NCBI GenBank assembly: GCA_003157295.1
Contig: PMJF01000017.1
Location: 1 to 12,483 of the forward strand
DNA: 12,483 bases
Source of the DNA: Candidatus Moraniibacteriota bacterium
GTDB taxonomy: Bacteria; Patescibacteriota; Minisyncoccia; Moranbacterales; UBA11712
Reading direction: 5' to 3'
The position numbers and the translations under genes were made by a program. Shown here one piece after another: positions 7,125 through 12,483 of the stretch. A model generated the notes under the pieces. The model was not told where the DNA came from. It saw nothing but the letters and a program-made list of their open reading frames with translations, and searched no databases. Position 1 is the first letter of the stretch. Every line of letters begins with the position of its first letter.

Positions 7125-7871
7125 ATGGCCATAATCAGCCGTCCTCGGATCGAAAATCTTAGAAATATTTTTCTTTTTGTATTTTTTATTTTGGTTGTTA
7201 CGATCATTTTTACTCCTCTTCTTATTCAAAGAGGCTTTTCTTTTTTACATGAGGAATTTTTGGAGACAACTCTGCTATTCGTCCAGGTGTCTCTTGCGTG
7301 GAAGATATTCAGGCTATATGAAAGAACGGTAAAAATTCGGGAAGGAGACATTCAAAAGCTTGAAAAAGAATATCAAAAAAGAGAAAAGGAGCTTCTGGAG
7401 ACTTTTACCTATCTTGGAAAAATAAATGTGCAGATGTCCCTTATCAAATCATTCCTCCAAAAGCTCAAGGCTCCGGAAAATAAAAAAGAAATGAAAGAAT
7501 ATATAGAAGAGATTCTGCGGATGGCAATGACGATAAGCGGGAAGGAATGGATAGCGGCTCGCATAATCAATACCGAAAAATTCCAGACGATTTCACAATA
7601 TTGGGTCGAGGCGGCAACTGGCGCGAACGCGGAAGATTTCAAGATCGGGAATCGCGAGATAACGGAAATGGAAGCCGACCACAAGTTATGCAGTGAAAAA
7701 GGGTATTGCGTCCTCTCCTCCTCAAAAACAGGCATGAACGGCCATAAAACTTTTTTGGTTTTTTTGGAGGATAAGAAAATAGATCGGGAAGTGATGGACT
7801 TCTTGAAAGCGGCGGTGAACCAATGCGAGGTCATCCATGATTTGTTTGAGCTGAGAAGTGGCCGGAAGTAG
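7125..7871 (+). CDS. Two-TM protein with coiled coil and possible GAF-like sensor domain (248 aa)
   Basis: Function unknown. The ATG at 7125 is chosen over a TTG two codons upstream (7119); neither has an SD. Hydrophobic segments lie at about 14-34 ('NIFLFVFFILVVTIIFTPLLI') and 44-62; a charged helix with coiled-coil character follows (66-95, rich in E/K/R, 'KLEKEYQKREKELLETF'). Residues ~97-240 may form a single alpha/beta domain: a long helix with 'LGKINVQMSLIKSFL', a helix ending 'RMAMTISGKEWIAARII', then strands 'GYCVLSSS' and 'KTFLVFLEDKKID'. The order recalls GAF domains, which often follow a signalling coiled coil, but no ligand residue can be named. No kinase, GGDEF or other output domain is attached, so a partner protein would be needed for signalling. 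C189, C195 and C234 are scattered. The fbp promoter begins 28 bp after its stop. Confidence 0.7.
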   Translation: MAIISRPRIENLRNIFLFVFFILVVTIIFTPLLIQRGFSFLHEEFLETTLLFVQVSLAWKIFRLYERTVKIREGDIQKLEKEYQKREKELLETFTYLGKINVQMSLIKSFLQKLKAPENKKEMKEYIEEILRMAMTISGKEWIAARIINTEKFQTISQYWVEAATGANAEDFKIGNREITEMEADHKLCSEKGYCVLSSSKTGMNGHKTFLVFLEDKKIDREVMDFLKAAVNQCEVIHDLFELRSGRK

Positions 7872-7898
7872 GTTTTGAGTCCGCATCTTCCTTTGGGG

Positions 7899-7928
7899 TT
7901 GATTTTTGTTTCTTTAAGTTGGTATAAT
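7899..7928 (+). promoter_or_regulatory. Sigma70-type promoter for the FBP aldolase/phosphatase
   Basis: TTGATT (7899-7904), 18-bp spacer, consensus TATAAT (7923-7928) with TGG just before it as an extended -10. Predicted +1 is near 7935, giving a ~42-nt leader to the ATG at 7977. This is the best promoter in the window. Confidence 0.65.
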
Positions 7929-7976
7929 AAAAATCGGATTATTCCATATGAACTCGTAATCCGTAAAATTTTAAAT

Positions 7977-9158
7977 ATGAAAATGACAATTTCTGCCATT
8001 AAGGCGGACGTAGGTTCGATCGGCGGACATCTCAAGCCTTCGCAGGCTCTCATTAAGAGAGTCGACGAACACGTGGCTTCCGCGATCGGCGGACTGATAA
8101 TTGACTATCGCATCAGCCATTGCGGGGATGACGTTGCTATTTTAATGTCGCATACTAAAGGGGTAGACAACAAGGAAATACACAAGTTAGCCTGGGACGC
8201 GTTTAAAGCTGGCACGGAAGTTGCCAAAGAACAAAGTCTCTATGGCGCGGGGCAGGATCTTTTGAAAGACGCTTTTTCCGGAAATATAAAAGGCATGGGT
8301 CCGGCCGCTGCGGAACTCGAATTCGAGGAGCGTCCAAATGAATCATTTTTACTTTTCACTGCGGACAAGACTGATCCGGGCGCGTACAGCTTGCCGTTTT
8401 ATCTTGCCTTTGCCGACCCGATGGTCTCCTCAGGGTTAGTCCTGTCTTCATCGATCGCGAAAGGATTCATCTTCGAAGTGGTCGACGTGGAATATACTGA
8501 ATGCTCGAAATGCAAAAATTTTCACGGAAAAGGTGAAGCGTGCGAGGGCTCAAAAAAGAATGACAGAGGCGATAAAGTGATCAAGCTCAAAGTTCCCGAG
8601 GATCTCTACGCCTTAGCTTCGCTTCTTCGAGACCAGGAAAGATTCGTGATTAGCGGAATTTTTTCGAGAGTTTCAGAACAACAGGGTGTTTCTATTTCGA
8701 CAACAAGGCTTCACAACATTGCGGGAAAATACACCGGAAAGGACGATCCCATCGCTCTTGCCCGTGTACAAATGGATTTCCCTGCCACTGGAGAGATAAT
8801 CGCGGGATTTAATCGCGGACATCTGGTTGCTGGATTCATGCGCGGATCTCACCATGGGCCTTTGATGCCGGTCAAGCAGAATACAGCTGTTTCATATTTT
8901 GACGGGCCGCCTCAAGTATCGGGCTGTGCTTATTCCGTAAAAAACGGGCATTTCACCGAGGGTGTTGACGTGTTCGACCACCCATATTGGGACGCAATCA
9001 GGGATAAAGTTGCGCAAAAAGCCACAGATCTGCGTGAACAGGGGTTTTTTGGTCCCGCGATGCTGCCGTACGGAGAACTTGAATATGGCGGAATCGTTGA
9101 CAAGCTCAAAGAGCTTGAAAGCAGGTTTGAAGTAAAAAAATCGCATTTGGACGAGTGA
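7977..9158 (+). CDS. fbp: Archaeal-type fructose-1,6-bisphosphate aldolase/phosphatase with a Cys insertion
   Basis: This bifunctional Mg-dependent enzyme condenses dihydroxyacetone phosphate and glyceraldehyde-3-phosphate and then dephosphorylates the product, committing carbon to gluconeogenesis. The start at 7977 (MKMTISAIKADVGS) matches the family N-terminus; the longer reading from 7875 would precede the promoter. Metal/phosphatase residues visible are D11, H18, D51-D52, Q93 in 'YGAGQDLL' and D130-K131 in 'ADKTDPG'. Aldolase residues are Y252 and Schiff-base lysine K255 in 'AGKYTGKDDP', with D256-D257. 'GFMRGSHHGPLMPVK', 'SYFDGPP' and 'GFFGPAMLPYGELEY' complete the family pattern. At 393 residues it is slightly longer than archaeal relatives; the extra length includes a segment (~174-199) with C176-x2-C179-x3-H183-x5-C189, absent in the archaeal enzymes I recall. 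Monocistronic, with promoter and terminator. TGA is its stop codon. Confidence 0.93.
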   Translation: MKMTISAIKADVGSIGGHLKPSQALIKRVDEHVASAIGGLIIDYRISHCGDDVAILMSHTKGVDNKEIHKLAWDAFKAGTEVAKEQSLYGAGQDLLKDAFSGNIKGMGPAAAELEFEERPNESFLLFTADKTDPGAYSLPFYLAFADPMVSSGLVLSSSIAKGFIFEVVDVEYTECSKCKNFHGKGEACEGSKKNDRGDKVIKLKVPEDLYALASLLRDQERFVISGIFSRVSEQQGVSISTTRLHNIAGKYTGKDDPIALARVQMDFPATGEIIAGFNRGHLVAGFMRGSHHGPLMPVKQNTAVSYFDGPPQVSGCAYSVKNGHFTEGVDVFDHPYWDAIRDKVAQKATDLREQGFFGPAMLPYGELEYGGIVDKLKELESRFEVKKSHLDE

Positions 9159-9195
9159 GATTGTGAAACTTAAAACCTCTGAGACATTAAAGTGC

Positions 9196-9226
9196 AAGCC
9201 GCCGGGATTTATTTTCCGGCGGTTTT
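9196..9226 (+). terminator. Intrinsic terminator after fbp
   Basis: CCGCCGG (9199-9205) pairs perfectly with CCGGCGG (9216-9222), extended by a G-T wobble and two A-T pairs. The loop is 10 nt A/T-rich, and TTTT (9223-9226) follows. The short U-tract lowers certainty slightly. Confidence 0.7.
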
Positions 9227-9235
9227 GTGATAATA

Positions 9236-9264
9236 TTGACGGTAGAGGTTGTTTTTGCTATCTT
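9236..9264 (+). promoter_or_regulatory. Sigma70-type promoter for glyQS
   Basis: TTGACG (9236-9241), 17-bp spacer, TATCTT (9259-9264) preceded by TGC (extended -10). Predicted +1 is about 9271 with a 40-nt leader. An alternative -10, TATAAC at 9289-9294, would give a 10-nt leader but has no matching -35. Confidence 0.45.
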
Positions 9265-9310
9265 TAAGTATAAATTATTTCTTTACAATATAACTTTTTA
9301 CAATAAAAAT

Positions 9311-10684
9311 ATGGGCGAGAAAAGCCAAGAGCTGATGGAAAAAATCGTATCTTTATGCAAAAGGAGAGGATTCATTTTTCCGGCTTGCGAAATTTATGGC
9401 GGATTCGCTAACGCCTATTCTTTCGGACCATATGGCGCGGAGCTGAAGAACAATATCAAAAGGCTTTGGTGGAAAAAGTTCGTGCACGCGCGCGAAGACA
9501 TTGTCGGCATTGACGGGCCGATTCTTCTCCATCCGAAACTATGGGAGGCTTCTGGCCATGTTTCCGGTTTCAACGACGCCATGGTGGACTGTAAAAAATG
9601 CAAAAAAAGATTTCGCGCCGACCATCTGGTCGAGGAGCTGACCGGCGAAGATATGGAAGGGCGGCTTGAGGATATGTCAAAAACTTTGCGCGACCTCAAA
9701 GCCAAATGCCCGGCCTGCGGTGAATCTGACTGGACCGATGCCCGCAATTTCAACATGATGTTTCAAACAGAGATGAACGGATTTGACGGAACGGTATATC
9801 TGCGTCCGGAAACCGCCGGAGCGATATTCTCTGATTTTAAGAATGTCACCGATTCCATGCGCGTGAAAATTCCTTTTGGAATCGCGCAAATAGGAAAAGC
9901 CTTTCGCAACGAGATCGTGGCGGGAAATTTTATTTTTCGCCTGCGTGAATTCGAGCAGATGGAAATCGAATATTTCATCGAGCCTGACGCGGATTGGCAG
10001 CCGCTTTTTGAGAAGTGGCTTGATCTTCAAGAAGAATTCGCGCTGGAGATCGGCCTTCGGAAGGAGGATATCAGCCGTTATGAGCATCCGAAAGAAAAAC
10101 TTTCGCACTATTCAAAAAAAACGATCGACACCATGTATAATTTTCCTTTCGGCGTGAAAGAGCTTTATGGGATCGCTCACCGGGGAGATTTTGATCTGAC
10201 CCAGCACGGCAAGATGTCGGGAGAGAAATTGGAATATTTTGATGAGGGGAAAAACAAGCGCTACGTTCCGCATGTTCTTGAGCCGACTTTCGGAGTGGAG
10301 AGAAGTGTGCTGGCGGCCTTGCTTTCAGCCTATCACGAAGAGGAAGTGAAGGGGGAAACAAGAGTGGTGATGAAATTCCCTAAAAAGATCGCGCCAATTC
10401 ATGTGGCAATTCTCCCTCTTTCAAAAAAAGATGAATTGGTCGATCCGGCCAAAAAAATATTTCATGATCTCAAGACGTCATTCGTCTCTGAATACGACGA
10501 GACCCAATCCATAGGAAAAAGATACCGCCGGCAGGACGAGATCGGAACGCCGTATTGCGTCACCGTTGATTTTGAAACATTGACCGACAAAGCCGTCACT
10601 GTCCGCGACAGGGATTCGATGGAGCAGGAAAGAATCAAGATAGAAGAATTGGTGGGGTATTTGAAAAAGAAGTTTGAGGAATAA
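9311..10684 (+). CDS. glyQS: Glycyl-tRNA synthetase, single-chain (alpha2) type
   Basis: Class II enzyme charging tRNA-Gly; this is the homodimeric form found in archaea, eukaryotes and many bacteria, not the two-subunit GlyQ/GlyS form. At 457 residues the length fits bacterial members such as that of Thermus. The start at 9311 gives 'MGEKSQELMEKIVSLCKRRGFIFPACEIYGG', the usual N-terminus; a GTG-initiated reading from 9227 would begin upstream of the promoter. Zinc-type knuckles C94-x2-C97 and C133-x2-C136 sit in the insertion after 'EASGHVSGFNDAMVDC'. 'LRPETAGAIF' (164-173), motif 2 (FRNEI 198-202 and FRLREFEQ 209-216) and motif 3 (GVER 328-331) complete the catalytic core. Residues ~360-455 form the anticodon-binding domain ('PIHVAILPL', 'GTPYCVTVD'). 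No SD precedes it. It stands alone between a promoter and the small gene at 10765. Confidence 0.95.
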   Translation: MGEKSQELMEKIVSLCKRRGFIFPACEIYGGFANAYSFGPYGAELKNNIKRLWWKKFVHAREDIVGIDGPILLHPKLWEASGHVSGFNDAMVDCKKCKKRFRADHLVEELTGEDMEGRLEDMSKTLRDLKAKCPACGESDWTDARNFNMMFQTEMNGFDGTVYLRPETAGAIFSDFKNVTDSMRVKIPFGIAQIGKAFRNEIVAGNFIFRLREFEQMEIEYFIEPDADWQPLFEKWLDLQEEFALEIGLRKEDISRYEHPKEKLSHYSKKTIDTMYNFPFGVKELYGIAHRGDFDLTQHGKMSGEKLEYFDEGKNKRYVPHVLEPTFGVERSVLAALLSAYHEEEVKGETRVVMKFPKKIAPIHVAILPLSKKDELVDPAKKIFHDLKTSFVSEYDETQSIGKRYRRQDEIGTPYCVTVDFETLTDKAVTVRDRDSMEQERIKIEELVGYLKKKFEE

Positions 10685-10710
10685 ATGCCGATTTCTTTGA
10701 AAATTCATTG

Positions 10711-10725
10711 AGCGTTTTTAGGGAG
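10711..10725 (+). repeat. Left arm of imperfect inverted repeat flanking the 70-residue gene
   Basis: AGCGTTTTTAGGGAG pairs with CTCTCTAAAAGCGCT at 11017-11031. Thirteen of 15 positions are Watson-Crick and the other two are G-U wobbles. The arms lie about 290 bp apart with the small gene and its SD between them. Confidence 0.5.
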
Positions 10726-10764
10726 AGAAAATTTTGTCGATAATAAAGAGAAAAGGAGTTTATC

Positions 10765-10977
10765 ATGTTATCGAAAGACGGAATCGGAGTGGTTACTGAG
10801 ATAACATCTCTAATTGTAACTGCTCAATTGACAAATGGCACTGAGATACATCTTCCAAATCTTCCATGGACGGAGATTTCTCACGGTGATAAATTACAAA
10901 TTTCTTCAGCTGGTAAGCATCGTCGCTTAAAGGTCTGGAGAGGCGATCATCTATTTAGAGATTTCTGCTTTCCCTGA
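10765..10977 (+). CDS. Small soluble protein, function unknown (70 aa)
   Basis: Unrecognised. The start is secure: AAGGAG (10753-10758) lies 6 nt before the ATG, and a weak -10-like GATAAT is at 10739-10744. The protein has no TM segment. It reads as mostly beta-strand: 'GIGVVTEI', 'SLIVTAQLTNGTEIHL', 'GDKLQIS' and 'HRRLKVWRGDHLF', with turns at N-G and G-D. This suggests a small barrel (SH3- or OB-like) and possibly nucleic-acid binding given the basic 'GKHRRLKVWRG' tail; the fold guess is weak. Ends with TGA. Its strong SD and flanking inverted repeat set it apart from the core genes on either side (glyQS and the NIF3-like gene). Confidence 0.6.
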   Translation: MLSKDGIGVVTEITSLIVTAQLTNGTEIHLPNLPWTEISHGDKLQISSAGKHRRLKVWRGDHLFRDFCFP

Positions 10978-10998
10978 GTAGAACAAATTTTGCTCATC

Positions 10999-11016
10999 GG
11001 GGGACTCTTGTCCCCC
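10999..11016 (+). other. G/C hairpin downstream of the 70-residue gene
   Basis: GGGGGAC (10999-11005) pairs perfectly with GTCCCCC (11010-11016) around loop TCTT. It is followed by CTCTCTAAAA rather than a T-run, so it does not look like a standard intrinsic terminator, although it may still stabilise the 3' end of the message. Confidence 0.45.
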
Positions 11017-11031
11017 CTCTCTAAAAGCGCT
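11017..11031 (+). repeat. Right arm of imperfect inverted repeat flanking the 70-residue gene
   Basis: CTCTCTAAAAGCGCT is complementary to 10711-10725 (13 Watson-Crick plus 2 wobble pairs). It abuts the G/C hairpin at 10999-11016. The remaining gap up to 11077 is A/T-rich with no clear promoter. Confidence 0.5.
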
Positions 11032-11076
11032 TAAAAAATAATCGTAACTGGTAATCAGTAATTAATATTATATTTT

Positions 11077-12024
11077 ATGAAGATAAAAGATATCTATAAT
11101 CTGGCGATCGAGCTAGGAATTAAAAATGATTTGCGCCCAAAAGAACATATAAAAAATCTTTTGAAACGGGCCAAGGACAAGTACGAAAAACTTGATGCCA
11201 AAAAGAAAAAGGAGTTTGACGTCGAAAAACTTCACAATCCTTATTCCGATACAGCTATTCATTTCAATGACGGAAGGGAGATCAAAAAAATATTAACCGG
11301 AATAGACATCTCAACTGGCGAAGTCATGCTCGCTGATCGGCTAGGGGATATTGATCTCATATTAGGGCACCATCCGATGGGAAAAGCGCTGGCGAATATC
11401 GATCAAGTGATGCATATGCAAGCGGATATATATGCTCAATACGGCGTGCCGATCCATATTGCTGAAAGTCTGATGAGGCCGCGAATCAGCGAGATAAGCC
11501 GGGGGGTAAATCCGGCCAATGTGAACAAGGCGATTGACGCCGCGAAAATATTGGGAATAAACATAATGAATGTTCATACGCCCGCGGATAATATGGTAGC
11601 GACATTGCTTAAGACAAAAATTGCGGCGAAAAAACTGGAATATGTCGGAGAAGTTGTTGAGTTGCTTAAGGAAATTCCCGAATACAGAAAAGCTATCGAA
11701 TATGGACAGGGGCCGACGCTTTTCAATGGGTCTGAAGATAATCGCTGCGGAAAAATCGCAGTTTCAGAAATTACGGGCGGAACGGAAGGCTCTCCAAAAA
11801 TATATCAATATCTTTCTCAAGCCGGAATCGGAACTGTCATCGGGATGCATCAGAGCGAAGACCACAAAAAAGAAGCTGAAAAACACCATGTGAATATAAT
11901 TATCGCTGGCCATATATCCTCAGATAATATTGGGATGAACCTGTTTCTGGACGAGTTAGAAAAGAGAGGAGTCGAAATCGTGCCTTGTTCTGGAATTACA
12001 CGGGTGAAAAGATTTAAGAAATAG
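11077..12024 (+). CDS. NIF3-like dinuclear metal-centre protein (DUF34 family)
   Basis: NIF3/DUF34 proteins form toroidal oligomers holding two metal ions per subunit; their biochemical role is not settled, though hydrolase or metal-insertion roles have been proposed. Family marks here are 'LILGHHPMGKAL' with H98-H99, 'NVHTPADNM' with H167 and D171, and 'IIIAGHISSDNIGMNLFLDELEKRGVEIV' with H279 and D283, the expected metal ligands. At 315 residues it is longer than the minimal ~250-residue form; the extra part is an N-terminal Lys-rich helical stretch (about 20-50), so it belongs to a subgroup with a modified N-terminus. 'KIAVSEITGGTEGS' (226-239) begins the second half. There is no SD before the ATG. 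The M16 protease gene begins 6 bp after its stop, implying one transcript. Confidence 0.85.
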   Translation: MKIKDIYNLAIELGIKNDLRPKEHIKNLLKRAKDKYEKLDAKKKKEFDVEKLHNPYSDTAIHFNDGREIKKILTGIDISTGEVMLADRLGDIDLILGHHPMGKALANIDQVMHMQADIYAQYGVPIHIAESLMRPRISEISRGVNPANVNKAIDAAKILGINIMNVHTPADNMVATLLKTKIAAKKLEYVGEVVELLKEIPEYRKAIEYGQGPTLFNGSEDNRCGKIAVSEITGGTEGSPKIYQYLSQAGIGTVIGMHQSEDHKKEAEKHHVNIIIAGHISSDNIGMNLFLDELEKRGVEIVPCSGITRVKRFKK

Positions 12025-12030
12025 AATAGC

Positions 12031-12483
12031 ATGCAATTCAAGAAAACAATTTTCAAAAACGGTCTGCGGCTCATTACGGCGCCGATGAAAGATACGAGCA
12101 CCGTGACGGTGATCGTGACGGCTGGTGTGGGCTCGAAATACGAGGCCAAGCCGGTGAATGGAATTTCGCATTTTTTGGAGCACATGTTTTTTAAAGGAAC
12201 GAAAAAGCGGCCGCGGACAAAAGATATTTCGGAAGCATTGGACAGCGTCGGAGGAGAATTCAACGCGTTTACCGGAAAAGAACAAACGGCGTATTATGCC
12301 AAAGTTGACGCGAAGCATTTTGATCTGGCGCTTGATGTCGTGAGCGACATTTATCTCAATTCCAAAATAGAAGAAAAAGAAATTGAGCGCGAGCGGGGCG
12401 TCATCGTTCAGGAAATAAAAATGTACGAAGATACGCCGATCGCGATCATCGGCGAAGTTTTTGAAAATCTTCTCTATGGCGAC
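12031..12483 (+). CDS. M16 family zinc metallopeptidase, N-terminal part (3' truncated)
   Basis: The frame stays open to the window end, giving the first 151 residues of a protein that is normally about 420 long. It starts 'MQFKKTIFKNGLRLITAPM', typical of M16B (mitochondrial processing peptidase beta/PqqL-like) proteases. The inverted zinc motif HFLEH (H47, E50, H51) is followed 76 residues later by the third zinc ligand E128 in 'VIVQEIKMYEDTP', with E50 as the catalytic base. 'LDSVGGEFNAFTGKEQTAYYAKV' (70-92) is the usual substrate-side strand. The N-terminal catalytic half is therefore intact. No signal peptide is seen, so the enzyme is likely cytoplasmic, degrading peptides in its clam-shell chamber. 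The gene lies 6 bp after the NIF3-like gene, without an SD. Confidence 0.93.
   Translation, partial: MQFKKTIFKNGLRLITAPMKDTSTVTVIVTAGVGSKYEAKPVNGISHFLEHMFFKGTKKRPRTKDISEALDSVGGEFNAFTGKEQTAYYAKVDAKHFDLALDVVSDIYLNSKIEEKEIERERGVIVQEIKMYEDTPIAIIGEVFENLLYGD

Noticed and set aside
7875-7976. 34-residue N-terminal extension of the FBP aldolase/phosphatase
   Set aside because: It covers the promoter (TTGATT/TATAAT), and known family members begin at the equivalent of the 7977 start.
9227-9310. N-terminal extension of glyQS from a GTG
   Set aside because: The extension precedes the predicted transcription start and reads as A/T-rich leader; the family N-terminus begins at the ATG at 9311.
9156-10977. 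Use of an altered genetic code with TGA as glycine
   Set aside because: TGA ends the FBP aldolase/phosphatase at the family-typical C-terminus (9156-9158) and the 70-residue gene (10975-10977); no in-frame TGA is needed within any gene.

Overview
The window reads as part of a small, streamlined bacterial genome, most likely a member of the Candidate Phyla Radiation (Patescibacteria, probably the Parcubacteria group). This is an inference from gene content: membrane-anchored proteins of unknown function lie between core information-processing genes, the gluconeogenic enzyme is of archaeal type, intergenic gaps are short, and most core genes lack Shine-Dalgarno (SD) sites. TGA ends at least two genes here, so the genetic code 25 used by Gracilibacteria/Absconditabacteria (TGA = Gly) is not in use. 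All genes lie on the + strand, and no gap without a gene exceeds about 110 bases.

Layout. (1) 2-346: the 3' end of ileS. (2) 396-987: two small membrane-protein genes of unknown function, both with strong SD sites, closed by a hairpin terminator. (3) 1090-6299: recO, a 646-residue single-pass protein with DUF11-like repeats, tgt, and a TrhP-type U32 family gene. (4) 6376-7871: two further membrane-anchored proteins, one with four extracytoplasmic Cys, the other with two TM segments, a coiled coil and a possible GAF-like domain. (5) 7977-9158: archaeal-type fructose-1,6-bisphosphate aldolase/phosphatase with its own promoter and terminator. (6) 9311-10684: single-chain glycyl-tRNA synthetase. 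(7) 10765-10977: a 70-residue unknown protein, also with a strong SD, bracketed by an imperfect inverted repeat. (8) 11077-12483: a NIF3-like metalloprotein followed 6 bp later by the start of an M16 zinc protease, cut by the window edge.

How the genes work together. Protein synthesis dominates: two aminoacyl-tRNA synthetases (Ile, Gly) and two enzymes expected to modify tRNA wobble position 34 (Tgt, queuosine pathway; TrhP-like, 5-hydroxyuridine). RecO serves recombinational repair and the aldolase/phosphatase serves gluconeogenesis. The remainder is envelope-associated or unknown.

The most unusual observation is that both wobble-modification genes carry an in-frame insertion made entirely of perfect hairpins. 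In tgt it is exactly 30 bp (10 codons, two hairpins with 3-nt loops), sitting between the adjacent conserved Phe and Asp of the GF-DGYAIGG region. In the U32 gene it is a 50-bp fully paired three-way junction (11-bp outer arms enclosing two hairpins with 3-nt loops). Together they suggest a family of miniature palindromic elements that insert into coding regions and are translated, comparable in concept to the Rickettsia palindromic elements.
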